Source: an uncultured Oxalobacteraceae bacterium (GTDB lineage Bacteria; Pseudomonadota; Gammaproteobacteria; Burkholderiales; Burkholderiaceae). From it: 25,402 bases of DNA. Positions 1 to 8,573 of this stretch are shown piece by piece. Made by a program: the position numbers and the translations under genes. Location of the stretch: positions 1-25,402 of the forward strand of contig CAMLIL010000086.1 in assembly GCA_946480015.1 (NCBI GenBank), written 5' to 3'. The first letter of the stretch is position 1; every line of letters begins with the position of its first letter. The notes beneath the pieces were generated by a model. That model had not been told where the DNA came from, did no database searches, and was given only the letters and a program-made list of their open reading frames with translations.

Positions 1-1580
1 GCCAGCAGCTGCTTGACCTCGTCCTCGTTTTCCAGGCGCTCCTTGAGCATCGGTTCTTCTTCGATGGCGTCGGCAATCGTGACCGGCTTGCCCGGCTTGA
101 ACGGGATCAGCTTGGAGACGCCGTCGCAGAAGTTGTAGCCGAAATCGAGTACCCGGCCGACGTCGCGGATGGCGCCTTTGGCGGCCATGGTACCGAAGGT
201 GGCGATCTGCGAGACCGCTTCCTTGCCGTACAAATCCTTGACGTGCTGGATGACGCGGTCGCGCCCTTCCTGGCAAAAGTCGATGTCGAAGTCGGGCATC
301 GAGACGCGCTCGGGATTGAGGAAGCGTTCGAACAGCAGGTTGTACTTGAGCGGATCGAGGTCGGTGATGAGCAGCGAGTAGGCCACCAGGGAACCGGCGC
401 CCGAACCGCGGCCCGGGCCGACCGGCACGCCGTTTTCCTTGGCCCACTTGATGAACTCCGCCACGATCAGGAAGTAGCCGGGGAACTTCATGTTGCAGAT
501 CGTGTCGGTCTCGAACTTCAGGCGCGCTTCGTAGCGCGGGCGCTCGGCTTCGCGCTTGACCGGGTCCGGGTACAGGTGCAGCAGGCGCTGTTCCAGGCCG
601 GCCTTGGATTCGGCCACCAGGAATTCGTCGATGCTCATGCCGGGCGGGGTCGGGAAATTCGGCAGTTGCGGCTTGCCCAGGGTGAGCACGACGTTGCAGC
701 GCTTGGCGATTTCGACCGCGTTCTGCAGCGCGCCGGGCATGTCGGCAAACAGCTCGGCCATGTCGGCCTGGCTCTTGAAGCACATCTCTTCGTTGAAACG
801 CTTGACGCGCTTGGCGTTGGCCAGCATCTCGCCTTCGGCGATACAGGTGCGCGCTTCGTGGGCGATGAATTCGTCTTTCGACAGGAACTGGATCGGATGG
901 GTGGCCACCACCGGCAGGCCAAGCTTGGCCGCCAGCGCCACCGCCTGGCGCACCTGGGCTTCCTGATTGGGCTGGCCGGCGCGCTGGATCTCGATGTAGA
1001 AGTGGCCCGGGAAGACCCGGGCCCAGCGCTCGGCGCAGCGTTCGGCCAGCGCCAGGTTGCCGTTTTCAATGGCGCTGCCGACGTCGCCGAAGTGCGCGCC
1101 CGACAACACGATCAGGCCGTTGGCCTGGTCTTCGCCCGGGGTCAGGGACGATTCGCTGGTGGCCAGCGCTTCGAGCCACTCGGGACGGATTTCGGCGCGG
1201 CCCTTGTTTTGATTGGTCAGCCAGGCTTTGGAGAGCAGGTCGCATAGCTGCAGGTAGCCCATGCGGTTCTTGGCCAGCAGCAGCAGGCGGCTGGGCTTGT
1301 CGCGGTTGTCGTCATTGCTGATCCAGGCGTCCACGCCGACGATGGGCTTGACGCCCTTGCCGCGCGCGGCCTTGTAGAACTTGACCATGCCGAACAGGTT
1401 GGCCAGGTCGGTGATGGCCAGCGCCGGCTGCTTGTCCTTGGCGGCGGCGGCGACCACGTCGTCGATGCGCACCAGGCCGTCGACGATCGAGTATTCCGAG
1501 TGCACGCGCAGGTGCACGAAGGCGGGGGCGGCCGGTTTGGCGGGGACGAGGACGTCGGCGACAGCTTCTAGGACTTCCAT
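1..1580 (-). CDS. dnaE: DNA polymerase III subunit alpha, N-terminal part (cut by window edge)
   Basis: Catalytic subunit of the replicative DNA polymerase III holoenzyme in the cytoplasm. About 526 of the usual ~1150 residues are inside the window; the C-terminal part lies beyond position 1. The protein opens with a PHP domain (motif HLRVHSEYS, residues 23-31, followed by VDGL), passes through the palm entry motif GPGRGSGAGSLVAYSL, and contains the polymerase active-site motif PDFDIDFC with its two catalytic aspartates (encoded near 275-300). The start at 1580 is the only ATG before the PHP motif; it has a weak GGAA element upstream and about 19 extra residues before the conserved region. 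It is read away from the glycan genes to the right. A TAAAAT -10 element lies just upstream. Family assignment is certain. Confidence 0.97.
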   Translation of the reverse strand, partial: MEVLEAVADVLVPAKPAAPAFVHLRVHSEYSIVDGLVRIDDVVAAAAKDKQPALAITDLANLFGMVKFYKAARGKGVKPIVGVDAWISNDDNRDKPSRLLLLAKNRMGYLQLCDLLSKAWLTNQNKGRAEIRPEWLEALATSESSLTPGEDQANGLIVLSGAHFGDVGSAIENGNLALAERCAERWARVFPGHFYIEIQRAGQPNQEAQVRQAVALAAKLGLPVVATHPIQFLSKDEFIAHEARTCIAEGEMLANAKRVKRFNEEMCFKSQADMAELFADMPGALQNAVEIAKRCNVVLTLGKPQLPNFPTPPGMSIDEFLVAESKAGLEQRLLHLYPDPVKREAERPRYEARLKFETDTICNMKFPGYFLIVAEFIKWAKENGVPVGPGRGSGAGSLVAYSLLITDLDPLKYNLLFERFLNPERVSMPDFDIDFCQEGRDRVIQHVKDLYGKEAVSQIATFGTMAAKGAIRDVGRVLDFGYNFCDGVSKLIPFKPGKPVTIADAIEEEPMLKERLENEDEVKQLL

Positions 1581-1614
1581 TCAAATTCCGGGGGACGAGG
1601 TCTGCAAAGGCAGT

Positions 1615-1620
1615 ATTTTA
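1615..1620 (-). promoter_or_regulatory. Candidate -10 element of dnaE promoter
   Basis: The minus strand reads TAAAAT (5 of 6 matches to TATAAT). A poor -35 (TTCCGA) sits about 16 bases further upstream. Initiation near 1608 would give a leader of about 28 bases before the dnaE ATG. The assignment rests on hexamer match and spacing only. Confidence 0.35.
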
Positions 1621-2094
1621 CCGCGCAGCCGGCGTTCGGAAGCGGTGAAAGTTCCGGAACGTCGCCGCGCTGACTGCGCGGCAAGCTTGCTGTTTGAGCA
1701 TGCGCCTATGGCCGACACCATCGATCGCCATATTGCCCGGAGCGGTAAGGATTCCCGCTTCGACCACCTTGCTGAGCACACCGCTTCTACGTGCCTCGGC
1801 GCGCTGTCGGCAAACAAGCGGAAAGTGTCATCGACCGGCAGGACGATGGCCTTCAGGCCGCCATTGGTGGCCACCCTTTCAACATTGTCAGGACCGTCCA
1901 CTGCCACATCAACGCCGCCATCGCCGGCAGCGCCAATGCTTGTCGCGCGATCGCTGCCGAAGCGTTGCGGCGCATCGGTCCGCTGCATGCGAACAAGCAC
2001 AATATGTACCAAACGGGCGACTCGCTGGCGCTGCGTCGCCAGTTGCACAAGTAAACGTCGCCGTGCAAGCGCGCATCATTAAAAAATAGCCAAC
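1621..2094. other. Intergenic stretch with weak, unrecognised open frames
   Basis: Between dnaE and the wzt-like gene no clear gene is visible. On the plus strand an 87-codon frame (1791-2054) encodes a fairly protein-like sequence containing HPFNIVRTVHCHINAAIAG and ending LALRRQLHK. It opens in frame at 1773 after a stop, and another frame starting at the ATG at 1708 (MADTIDRHIARSGKDSRF) could be its displaced 5' part, as in a frameshifted relic. On the minus strand a 155-codon frame (1581-2048) ends directly against the dnaE ATG. Neither has a convincing ribosome site, and codon bias is weaker than in neighbouring genes. I do not recognise a family. A small gene, a decayed gene, or plain spacer are all possible. 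Confidence 0.3.
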
Positions 2095-2103
2095 TGCTAT
2101 AAT
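2095..2103 (+). promoter_or_regulatory. Extended -10 promoter before the wzt-like gene
   Basis: TGC-TATAAT gives a perfect -10 hexamer with the TG extension, which can compensate for the absence of a recognisable -35 box. Initiation near 2110 would leave a 50-base leader before the ATG at 2160. It would drive the wzt-cysC pair. Confidence 0.6.
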
Positions 2104-2159
2104 CGTCCGCTTCACTCGGCCGTCAGCACGGCCGCACGATCCTCGGACATTCGATTTTT

Positions 2160-3488
2160 ATGGGCAGCATCCGCGTCACTCAGCTGGGAAAAGCATACAA
2201 ACAATATTCCAACCGCTGGGCTCGGCTCGCGGAATGGATGCTGCCTGTGTTCGGTCCGCGCCATCGCTTGAAATGGGTGCTCAGCGACATCAATTTTTCG
2301 ATTGCCCAGGGCGAGGCGGTCGGCATTATCGGGATCAATGGCGCCGGTAAAAGTACCCTGCTGAAGATGATTACCGGCACCGCGCAGCCGACCACCGGCG
2401 CCGTCGAGACCAGCGGGCGCGTGGCCGCTCTGCTCGAACTGGGCATGGGCTTTCATCCGGATTTCACCGGCCGGCAGAATGCCTTCATGGCCGGCCAGCT
2501 GATCGGCCTGTCGGTCGAAGAAGTCACCGCGCTCATGCCGGAAATCGAAGCGTTTGCCGAGATCGGGGAATACATCGACCAACCGGTGCGGGTGTATTCG
2601 AGCGGCATGCAGGTGCGCCTGGCCTTCAGCGTGGCCACCGCGATCCGCCCCGGCATCCTGATCATCGACGAAGCGCTGGCCGTGGGCGACGTGTTCTTCC
2701 AGCAGAAATGCTTCGAGCGCATCCGCGCCTATTGCGAGGCCGGCACCACGCTGCTGTTCGTCTCGCACGCGATGGGCGCCGTGTATTCGCTGTGCTCGCG
2801 CGCGATTTTGATCAGCGAAGGCAAGATCGCACTCGACGGCAGCCCGCGCGCCGTCATCGACCTGTACAACGCCCACGTGCTGCACCAGCGCGAAGGCAAG
2901 CCCTTGCCGCCGGCCGAGCCGGAGCGCCCGCAGGCAGCCATTGCCGAGGACATGCCGCCGCCACCGCAAGCGACCGGCTCGTTCGGCCATGAGGGCGCCG
3001 AACTGACTGCGGTGGGCCTGTTTTCCAATGGCCAGCAAGTCAATACCATCGTCAGCGACCACATGGCCAGCGTGCGCGCGCGCGTGCGCTTCGGCGCCGC
3101 GTATGCCGATCCGCATGTCGGCTTCCAGATCCGCAATGCGCGCGGCGAAGCGGTCTTCATGACCAACACCTATTGCATGCGCCGCCCGCCGGGTGCGGTG
3201 CGGGCAGGCGAGGAAATCGTCGTCGAATTTTCGTTCAAGGCCGGCCTGGCACCGGGCGAATACACGCTCACGGCCGGGGTCGCGGAAGGCGGCGCCGGCG
3301 AAGGCGAATTCCGCCAGACCCTGGCAAGGGTGCAGGACGCGGCCGCGTTTACGGTATTGCGCAACCTCGACGCCATCGTCTGGAGCGGCGTCTACAATCT
3401 CGACCCGGACTGCTCGATCCGCCGCTCCGGCAGCGCGGCCCCCAGGCCGGGACCGGCCGCCACCCTACTCCCTGACAGCTCATCATGA
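2160..3488 (+). CDS. wzt: Wzt-type polysaccharide/O-antigen export ABC transporter ATPase with C-terminal glycan-binding domain
   Basis: ATPase that powers export of an undecaprenyl-linked polysaccharide across the inner membrane together with a Wzm-type permease. Residues 1-240 form the nucleotide-binding domain: Walker A GINGAGKS (58-65), ABC signature YSSGM (146-150, the degenerate form usual in Wzt/KpsT proteins), Walker B ILIIDE (166-171) and the H-loop His (SH, 202-203). After a Pro-rich linker (about 245-265) residues 268-420 look like the Wzt C-terminal beta-sandwich that recognises the modified chain end, with the family-like [13 protein letters not shown] stretch and a Gly-rich region near 375. 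At 442 residues it has the length of two-domain Wzt proteins. Its stop overlaps the cysC start (ATGA). No permease is adjacent; the only candidate in the window is at 22979. The symbol is a family assignment. Confidence 0.88.
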   Translation: MGSIRVTQLGKAYKQYSNRWARLAEWMLPVFGPRHRLKWVLSDINFSIAQGEAVGIIGINGAGKSTLLKMITGTAQPTTGAVETSGRVAALLELGMGFHPDFTGRQNAFMAGQLIGLSVEEVTALMPEIEAFAEIGEYIDQPVRVYSSGMQVRLAFSVATAIRPGILIIDEALAVGDVFFQQKCFERIRAYCEAGTTLLFVSHAMGAVYSLCSRAILISEGKIALDGSPRAVIDLYNAHVLHQREGKPLPPAEPERPQAAIAEDMPPPPQATGSFGHEGAELTAVGLFSNGQQVNTIVSDHMASVRARVRFGAAYADPHVGFQIRNARGEAVFMTNTYCMRRPPGAVRAGEEIVVEFSFKAGLAPGEYTLTAGVAEGGAGEGEFRQTLARVQDAAAFTVLRNLDAIVWSGVYNLDPDCSIRRSGSAAPRPGPAATLLPDSSS

Positions 3489-4099
3489 AATCTACCGATG
3501 TCGTCTGGCAGCGCGCCACCGTGACGCGCGCGCGCCGCCAAGTGCAAAATGGCCACCGCAGCACCATCGTCTGGTTCACCGGCCTGTCCGGCGCGGGCAA
3601 GTCGACCCTGGCGCATGCGGTCGAAGAGCGCCTGCACCAGGACGGCGTGCGCACCTATGTGCTCGACGGCGACAATGTACGCCACGGCCTGTGCGGCGAC
3701 CTCGGCTTTTCCGATCACGACCGCACCGAGAACATCCGGCGCGTGGGCGAAGCCGCCAAACTATTCGTCGAAGCCGGCATCGTCGTGCTGACCGCCTTCA
3801 TTTCGCCGTTTCGCAGCGACCGCCAGCGCGTGCGCGAGCTGGTGCCGGCGGGCGACTTCATCGAAATCTTTTGCCAGTGTCCGATCGAAGTGTGCGAAAC
3901 ACGCGATGTGAAAGGCTTGTACGCCAAGGCGCGTGCCGGCCAGATCAAGGAATTTACCGGCATTTCCTCGCCCTATGAAGCGCCGCAGGCGCCTGAGCTG
4001 GCGGTCGATACGGCGCGCTTCACCATCGAGGAATCGGTCGAGCAGGTGATTGCCCTGCTGCGCGCGCACGGCGTGATCGAACTTGCCGTTCCGCTATAA
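3485..4099 (+). CDS. cysC: Adenylylsulfate (APS) kinase
   Basis: Phosphorylates adenosine 5'-phosphosulfate with ATP to give PAPS, the sulfate donor for sulfotransferases and the intermediate for sulfate reduction. The 204-residue single-domain protein has the P-loop GLSGAGKST (33-41), the APS-binding DGDNVRHGL (61-69) followed by the [16 protein letters not shown] region (74-89), ISPFRSDR (106-113), and the late family motif [11 protein letters not shown] (157-167). All expected motifs are present and the length is normal. The start codon overlaps the upstream ATPase stop by 4 bases, so the two are probably translationally coupled. No sulfurylase (cysD/cysN) or reductase is nearby; placement behind a glycan exporter suggests PAPS for sulfation of an exported glycan rather than cysteine synthesis. 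That is inference, as no sulfotransferase lies in this window. Confidence 0.93.
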   Translation: MKSTDVVWQRATVTRARRQVQNGHRSTIVWFTGLSGAGKSTLAHAVEERLHQDGVRTYVLDGDNVRHGLCGDLGFSDHDRTENIRRVGEAAKLFVEAGIVVLTAFISPFRSDRQRVRELVPAGDFIEIFCQCPIEVCETRDVKGLYAKARAGQIKEFTGISSPYEAPQAPELAVDTARFTIEESVEQVIALLRAHGVIELAVPL

Positions 4100-4100
4100 T
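4095..4100 (+). promoter_or_regulatory. Candidate -10 element before the beta-propeller gene
   Basis: A perfect TATAAT overlaps the cysC stop codon, 29 bases before the next ATG at 4130. No good -35 box is seen at the right distance. It could start a separate transcript for the downstream gene. Confidence 0.4.
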
Positions 4101-4129
4101 CGCCGGCTCTCGACCTTGCCACCTGATAC

Positions 4130-5017
4130 ATGCTCGCACTGCTGACCACCTCGCAATCATTCCTGCTGATCGACACCGACAGCGGCGCCGCCCATGTGCT
4201 CGACAGCGGCCGCGGCCTGTACTACGGCATCGCCCGCAACGGCGAGCATATTTATGTGGCGGCGCGCAAGCGGCTGGTATCGTCCGAGGTGCCGCAGGAT
4301 CAGGAACGCGGCGAGATCCTGCTGTTCGACCGTCGCCTGCGCGCCTGCGGCAGTCTGGAGGCGCCGTTTCCCCTGCGCGATTTGCACGAAATCGCCTGGC
4401 ATGAAGGCAAACTCTACGCCACCTGCTCGTTCGACAACCTGATCGCGGTGTACGACGGCCAGCGTTGGGAAAAGTGGTACCCGTTGGGGGCGGAGGATGC
4501 CGGCGACGCCAACCACTTCAATTCCTTCATGTTCGACAAGGGCCGGATCTGGATCCTCGCCCATAACCGGGGACCGAGCGAGCTGATGGCTTTTTCGCTG
4601 GACGAGCGCCGCTTGATGGAGCGGGTGGCGCTGGGCGCTTGCGGGCACAACATCTGGCGCGAGAACGGCGAGCTGTTCAGCTGCTCCTCGGCCGAGAGCA
4701 CCGTGGTCAGCGAGCGCGGCTTTCGCCTCGAGACCGGCGGCTTTCCGCGCGGGGTCGCTTTCGATGCGGCCAGCCGCTGCGTGGGCGTGTCGGCGCTGGC
4801 CGAACGCAAGGCGCGCGACCTCAATACCGGCAAGCTGCAGGTGTACTCGCGCGAGTGGGCGCCGCGCCACGCGATCGAACTGGCCGACGAGGGACTGGTG
4901 CTGGACCTGATGATCCTGCCGCAAGGATTCGGCGTGCCGGCGCCATCGCTGCTGGGCCGGCTGTTCGGCCGTGCCTCCGCGCCGCCACCCAAACAATTCG
5001 AACGGCAAGGCTTCTGA
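4130..5017 (+). CDS. Hypothetical protein, probable beta-propeller fold
   Basis: A 295-residue protein without signal peptide or membrane segment, made of repeated short beta-strand blocks of the kind SGRGLYYGIARNGEHIYVAAR, HEIAWHEGKLYATCS, HFNSFMFDKGRIWILAHN and CGHNIWRENGELFSCSS. Each block has a hydrophobic strand ending in an aromatic residue, as in WD40/NHL-like propellers. The His-Phe-Asn-Ser (129-132), Ala-His-Asn (144-146) and Gly-His-Asn (172-174) elements recur at blade positions and may form a binding face. The Pro-rich, basic C-terminus (about 270-295) looks disordered. It follows cysC by 30 bases on the same strand, so it may serve the same glycan-related unit. I cannot name a specific family or reaction. 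The reading frame is secure; the function is unknown. Confidence 0.75.
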   Translation: MLALLTTSQSFLLIDTDSGAAHVLDSGRGLYYGIARNGEHIYVAARKRLVSSEVPQDQERGEILLFDRRLRACGSLEAPFPLRDLHEIAWHEGKLYATCSFDNLIAVYDGQRWEKWYPLGAEDAGDANHFNSFMFDKGRIWILAHNRGPSELMAFSLDERRLMERVALGACGHNIWRENGELFSCSSAESTVVSERGFRLETGGFPRGVAFDAASRCVGVSALAERKARDLNTGKLQVYSREWAPRHAIELADEGLVLDLMILPQGFGVPAPSLLGRLFGRASAPPPKQFERQGF

Positions 5018-5033
5018 TCCCTGCAGCGCAATA

Positions 5034-5062
5034 TTCATGCCGCGCTGCATGACGTTTATAAT
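5034..5062 (+). promoter_or_regulatory. Candidate promoter of trhO
   Basis: A perfect TATAAT at 5057-5062 with a weak TTCATG -35 at 5034-5039, 17 bases apart. Initiation would fall near 5069, which argues that translation starts at the ATG at 5096 and not at the in-frame TTG at 5069. Confidence 0.5.
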
Positions 5063-5095
5063 AGCCGCTTGTCTGTCTTCGCCTTACCGTTCCCC

Positions 5096-5983
5096 ATGCA
5101 AGCCACCACCGACCACGCCGCGGCCAGCGCCGCCCACGCCAGCCCTGGCCAGCACGTCAACATTGCCGCCTACAAATTTGTCACACTCGACAATCTGGAA
5201 GATATGCGCCCGCAATACCAGGCGCTGTGCGCAGAGCTTGGACTGAAGGGCACGATCCTGCTGACGCCGGAAGGCATCAATATGTTCCTGTCCGGTCCGC
5301 GCGCGCAGATCGACCGCTACCTGGCATGGCTGCGCAGCGATGCCCGCCTGGCCGATATCGAGGTCAAGGAAAGCTATTCGGAAGAGCAGTCGCACAAGCG
5401 CATGCTGGTGAAGATCAAGAAGGAAATCATCACCATGCGCATGCCCGTGATTCAGCCCGAAAAAGGCCGCGCGCCGGCGGTGGCGCCGGCCACGCTCAAG
5501 CGCTGGCTCGACCAGGGCCATGACGACGACGGCAAGCCGGTGGTGATGATGGAAACCCGCAACGCCTTCGAAGTCGACGTCGGCACCTTCACCAACACGC
5601 TCGATTACCGCATCGAGAAATTCAGCGACTTTCCAGAAGTGGCGGCCGCTCACAAGGATGAGTTGCAAGGCAAAACCGTGGTGACTTTCTGCACCGGCGG
5701 CATCCGCTGCGAAAAAGCCGCCATCCATATGAAAAACATCGGCTACGAGAGCGTCTACCAGCTCGACGGCGGCATTCTCAAGTATTTCGAGGATGTCGGC
5801 GGCGCGCACTACAGCGGCGACTGTTTCGTGTTCGACTACCGCACCGCACTCAATCCCAAGCTGGAACCGAGCGTGACCGTGCAATGCTTCGCCTGCCGCG
5901 CCGTGGTCACGCCGCGCGAACAGCTTTCGCCGCAGTATGTGTATGGCGAGTCGTGCCCGCACTGCGCCAAGACCAGTGCCTAA
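5096..5983 (+). CDS. trhO: tRNA uridine(34) hydroxylase, rhodanese family (TrhO/YceA)
   Basis: Oxygen-dependent hydroxylation of U34 in tRNA anticodons to ho5U, in the cytoplasm (established for the YceA/TrhO family). The 295-residue protein has the family N-terminal domain beginning [20 protein letters not shown] (21-40) with [16 protein letters not shown] (52-67). A central rhodanese domain follows, with [14 protein letters not shown] (152-165) and the catalytic loop [10 protein letters not shown], Cys199 being the equivalent of the essential family cysteine. The C-terminus carries paired Cys motifs (CFAC and CPHC) that may bind metal. The ATG at 5096 is preferred over TTG 5069 because TATAAT lies only 7 bases before the TTG. 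It is a housekeeping gene sitting between glycan genes; the MBOAT gene starts 14 bases after its stop and may be co-transcribed. Confidence 0.93.
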   Translation: MQATTDHAAASAAHASPGQHVNIAAYKFVTLDNLEDMRPQYQALCAELGLKGTILLTPEGINMFLSGPRAQIDRYLAWLRSDARLADIEVKESYSEEQSHKRMLVKIKKEIITMRMPVIQPEKGRAPAVAPATLKRWLDQGHDDDGKPVVMMETRNAFEVDVGTFTNTLDYRIEKFSDFPEVAAAHKDELQGKTVVTFCTGGIRCEKAAIHMKNIGYESVYQLDGGILKYFEDVGGAHYSGDCFVFDYRTALNPKLEPSVTVQCFACRAVVTPREQLSPQYVYGESCPHCAKTSA

Positions 5984-5997
5984 GCACAGGGTGACCG

Positions 5998-7377
5998 ATG
6001 GTATTTAGTTCGGCCACCTTCCTGTATTTTTTCTTTCCCTGTTTTCTCGGCCTGTATTACCTGTTGCCGTGGAAGAACGCGGTGCTGCTGGTCGCCAGCC
6101 TGGTGTTTTATGCCTGGGGCGAACCGCGTTGCGTGCCGCTGCTGCTGCTCTCTGCCGTGCTCAACTACACCGCCGGCCGGCTGATCTTCCAGTCCACGCG
6201 CCGGCGCTTGCAGTGGCTGTGGGCCGGGGTGGCGGGCAATTTGGCCTTGCTGCTGTATTTCAAGTATGCCGGCTTTGCGGTGGCCTCGCTCAACCAGCTG
6301 GGCGCGGGATTGCCGGTGCCGCACATCCTGCTGCCGCTGGGAATCTCGTTTTTCACCTTCCAAGGCATCTCCTACCTGGTCGACGTGTACCGCGGCACCA
6401 TTGCCGCCCAGTCCAGCTTTGCCAGGTTCGCCATGTACAAGGCCATGTTTCCCCAACTGATCGCCGGGCCGATCGTGCGCTACAGCCAGATCGCCGCCGA
6501 CATCGACCGGCGCGAGATCGGCAATGCGCGGGTAGTGCGCGGCCTGTACCAGTTCATCATCGGGCTGGCGCAGAAAGTGTTGATCGCCAATAGCGTGGCG
6601 CTGGCGGCGGACCGGCTGTTCGCGGCCGACCCGGCGCAACTGGGCGCGGGCGCGGCCTGGATCGGCATCGCCTGCTACGCGGTGCAGATCCTGTATGACT
6701 TCAGCGGCTACAGCAATATGGCGATCGGCATCGGCCACATGATCGGCTTTACCTACCCGCCCAATTTCGACCGGCCGTATTCGGCCCGCTCGCTCAGCGA
6801 GTTCTGGCGCCGCTGGCATATGAGCTTGTCGAGCTGGTTCCGCGACTATGTGTATGTGCCGCTGGGCGGCAACCGCATCGCGCCGGCGCGCACCTACCTG
6901 AATCTGGCGCTGGTGTTTTTTTTGTGCGGGCTGTGGCATGGCGCCGCCTGGACCTTCGTGCTGTGGGGCCTGTGGCACGGCGCTTTCCTGATCGCCGAGC
7001 GGCTCGGCCTGCGGCGCCTGCTCGACACCTTGCCCGGCCCGCTCGCGCAAGCTTATACGCTGCTGGTGGTGTTGACCGGCTGGGTGTGGTTCCGGGCCGA
7101 CAGCGTGCCCCATGCGCTTGCCTACCTGCGCGCCATGGCCGGACTGCAGCACGCCGATCCGTATGCGCATCCCTGGCAGCTCGACCTGACGGCCTCGGCC
7201 GCACTGGCGCTGGCCGTGGGTCTGCTGCTGGCCCTACCGCGCCGCCTGCCAACGCTGCGGCCCAGCGGTTCGCTGGGCGTTTTGGTGCGCAGCGGCGCGG
7301 CCGCCGCCCTGATGCTGCTGTCGGCCGCCAGCCTGGCCAGCGGCACCTACAACCCCTTCATCTACTTCCGCTTCTGA
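5998..7377 (+). CDS. MBOAT family O-acyltransferase (AlgI-like)
   Basis: Multi-pass inner-membrane protein of the MBOAT family that moves an acyl (usually acetyl) group from the cytoplasm to the periplasm for modification of an exported polysaccharide. The 459 residues begin FLYFFFPCFLGLYYLLPWKN and contain many hydrophobic helices. The diagnostic AlgI block FWRRWHMSLSSWFRDYVYVP (269-288) continues into PLGGNR, then LCGLWHGAAWTF (309-320), which carries the family's catalytic His (His314), then LWGLWHGAF. Length matches AlgI/DltB-like proteins. An AGGG ribosome site precedes the ATG at 5998. Its stop codon shares one base with the start of the following SGNH gene (TGATG), so the two form a transferase pair. 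The acceptor glycan is not identifiable; neighbouring export genes suggest a surface polysaccharide. Confidence 0.93.
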   Translation: MVFSSATFLYFFFPCFLGLYYLLPWKNAVLLVASLVFYAWGEPRCVPLLLLSAVLNYTAGRLIFQSTRRRLQWLWAGVAGNLALLLYFKYAGFAVASLNQLGAGLPVPHILLPLGISFFTFQGISYLVDVYRGTIAAQSSFARFAMYKAMFPQLIAGPIVRYSQIAADIDRREIGNARVVRGLYQFIIGLAQKVLIANSVALAADRLFAADPAQLGAGAAWIGIACYAVQILYDFSGYSNMAIGIGHMIGFTYPPNFDRPYSARSLSEFWRRWHMSLSSWFRDYVYVPLGGNRIAPARTYLNLALVFFLCGLWHGAAWTFVLWGLWHGAFLIAERLGLRRLLDTLPGPLAQAYTLLVVLTGWVWFRADSVPHALAYLRAMAGLQHADPYAHPWQLDLTASAALALAVGLLLALPRRLPTLRPSGSLGVLVRSGAAAALMLLSAASLASGTYNPFIYFRF

Positions 7378-8573
7378 TGAACGCTCCCTTGGCCTGGCTG
7401 CGCGCGCATGCGGCTCACCTGCTCGTGGTGGCGGGATTCGGCTTGCCGGCCCTGCTGGCGGGCACTGGCGGCACCTCGGAAAACCGCGAGCTGGCGCCCG
7501 CCCCGGTGTTCAGCCGCGCCGCGCTGCTGGCCTACCCCCAGCAACTGGACGCCTGGATCAACGACCATTTCGGCTGGCGCGCCGAGCTGATCGCGCTGAA
7601 CACGCGCTTGCGCTACCGCCTGCTACGCGAGTTTCCCACCGCGCAAGTCATCGCCGGGCGCCATGGCCGCCTCTACATGGCCGCGCACCGCACCAGCGAT
7701 CCGCCCTACTCGGCCATCACCAATGTGTGCGGGCCGGGGCCGGTGTATGACGGGGTGGAGGTGGCGGCCGGCTTTTTCGGCAAGCTGTTCGGTAACTTGC
7801 GCGCGCGCGGCTTTGCGCCGTATATGCTGATCGTGCCGTCCGCGCCGGTGGTGGAATTCCAGGACTTGCCGGTGTGGCTGACCCGGCGCTGCGCGGGCGA
7901 ACGCACGCCGGTGGCCGACGTGCTCGATTCGCCTTTACTGGACGGCGCCACCCGCGCGCGCATTGGCTATCCGCTGCGCGAAATGCGCGCCTGGCGCGGC
8001 AACGATGGGCTGTACCCCAAACACTGGTTTCACTGGGCCGGCCGTGGCCTGGGCCAGGTTGTCGACCTGAGCATGGCGGACCTTCATGGGAGCGCGCCGC
8101 CCGCCGCGCCGCCCTTGCCAACCCGCACCGACGAAACCGTCTCCGATATCAGCCATCTGTTTAACGGCGTGCGCATTACCGGCACGGTGATGACTCCGGA
8201 TTTCCCGGCAGCCGGCATTAGCGCCTGTTTCGGCACCGGGTGTTTCCCCGAATTTGGCGCCGGCGCGGCGGACAAGCTCAAGGATGTGTCGCGCATGCGC
8301 AATCCGAACGCACCGATCAAGCGCCGCCTGCTGATCCTGTCGGACTCGTTCGGTGCCAAGATTTCAGGCTGGTATGCGCGCTATTACACGGACGTGGAAC
8401 AGGCGGCCGGCAACGATATGCCGCGCCTGAATGCGGCCGAGGCGGCCAGAGTGCGCGAGGTATTGCTGCGCGCGCCGGGCGATACCGATCTGCTGATCCT
8501 GTATCACGACGGCGCGGCCATTCACAAAGCGATCCGGCGCGGCTTGCAGCCGATGCTGGACGGGTCTCCCTAG
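7377..8573 (+). CDS. AlgJ/AlgX-like SGNH acetyltransferase partner of the MBOAT protein
   Basis: Predicted membrane-anchored periplasmic protein of 398 residues that would transfer the acetyl group supplied by the MBOAT protein onto the glycan. A single hydrophobic segment near residues 14-29 anchors it. The N-terminal domain has ENRELAPAPVFS and LDAWINDHFGWRAELI (58-73), typical of the AlgJ/AlgX/PatB group. The candidate catalytic elements are YPKHWFHW (His216/His219, at the place of the usual DTHW motif) and LILSDSFG (Ser324). The DTHW-like motif is divergent, so activity is not certain. The start is fixed by the TGATG overlap with the upstream gene. It converges on tolC and the stop codons share a CTAG (8570-8573), with no terminator visible between them. 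Confidence 0.82.
   Translation: MNAPLAWLRAHAAHLLVVAGFGLPALLAGTGGTSENRELAPAPVFSRAALLAYPQQLDAWINDHFGWRAELIALNTRLRYRLLREFPTAQVIAGRHGRLYMAAHRTSDPPYSAITNVCGPGPVYDGVEVAAGFFGKLFGNLRARGFAPYMLIVPSAPVVEFQDLPVWLTRRCAGERTPVADVLDSPLLDGATRARIGYPLREMRAWRGNDGLYPKHWFHWAGRGLGQVVDLSMADLHGSAPPAAPPLPTRTDETVSDISHLFNGVRITGTVMTPDFPAAGISACFGTGCFPEFGAGAADKLKDVSRMRNPNAPIKRRLLILSDSFGAKISGWYARYYTDVEQAAGNDMPRLNAAEAARVREVLLRAPGDTDLLILYHDGAAIHKAIRRGLQPMLDGSP

Noticed and set aside
243..1247. Plus-strand frame of 334 codons opposite dnaE.
   Set aside because: Shadow of dnaE; no motif, no ribosome site, and the minus strand holds intact polymerase motifs.
2112..3116. Minus-strand frame of 334 codons opposite the wzt-like gene.
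   Set aside because: Shadow with His/Arg/Ala-rich composition; the plus strand carries the complete ATPase.
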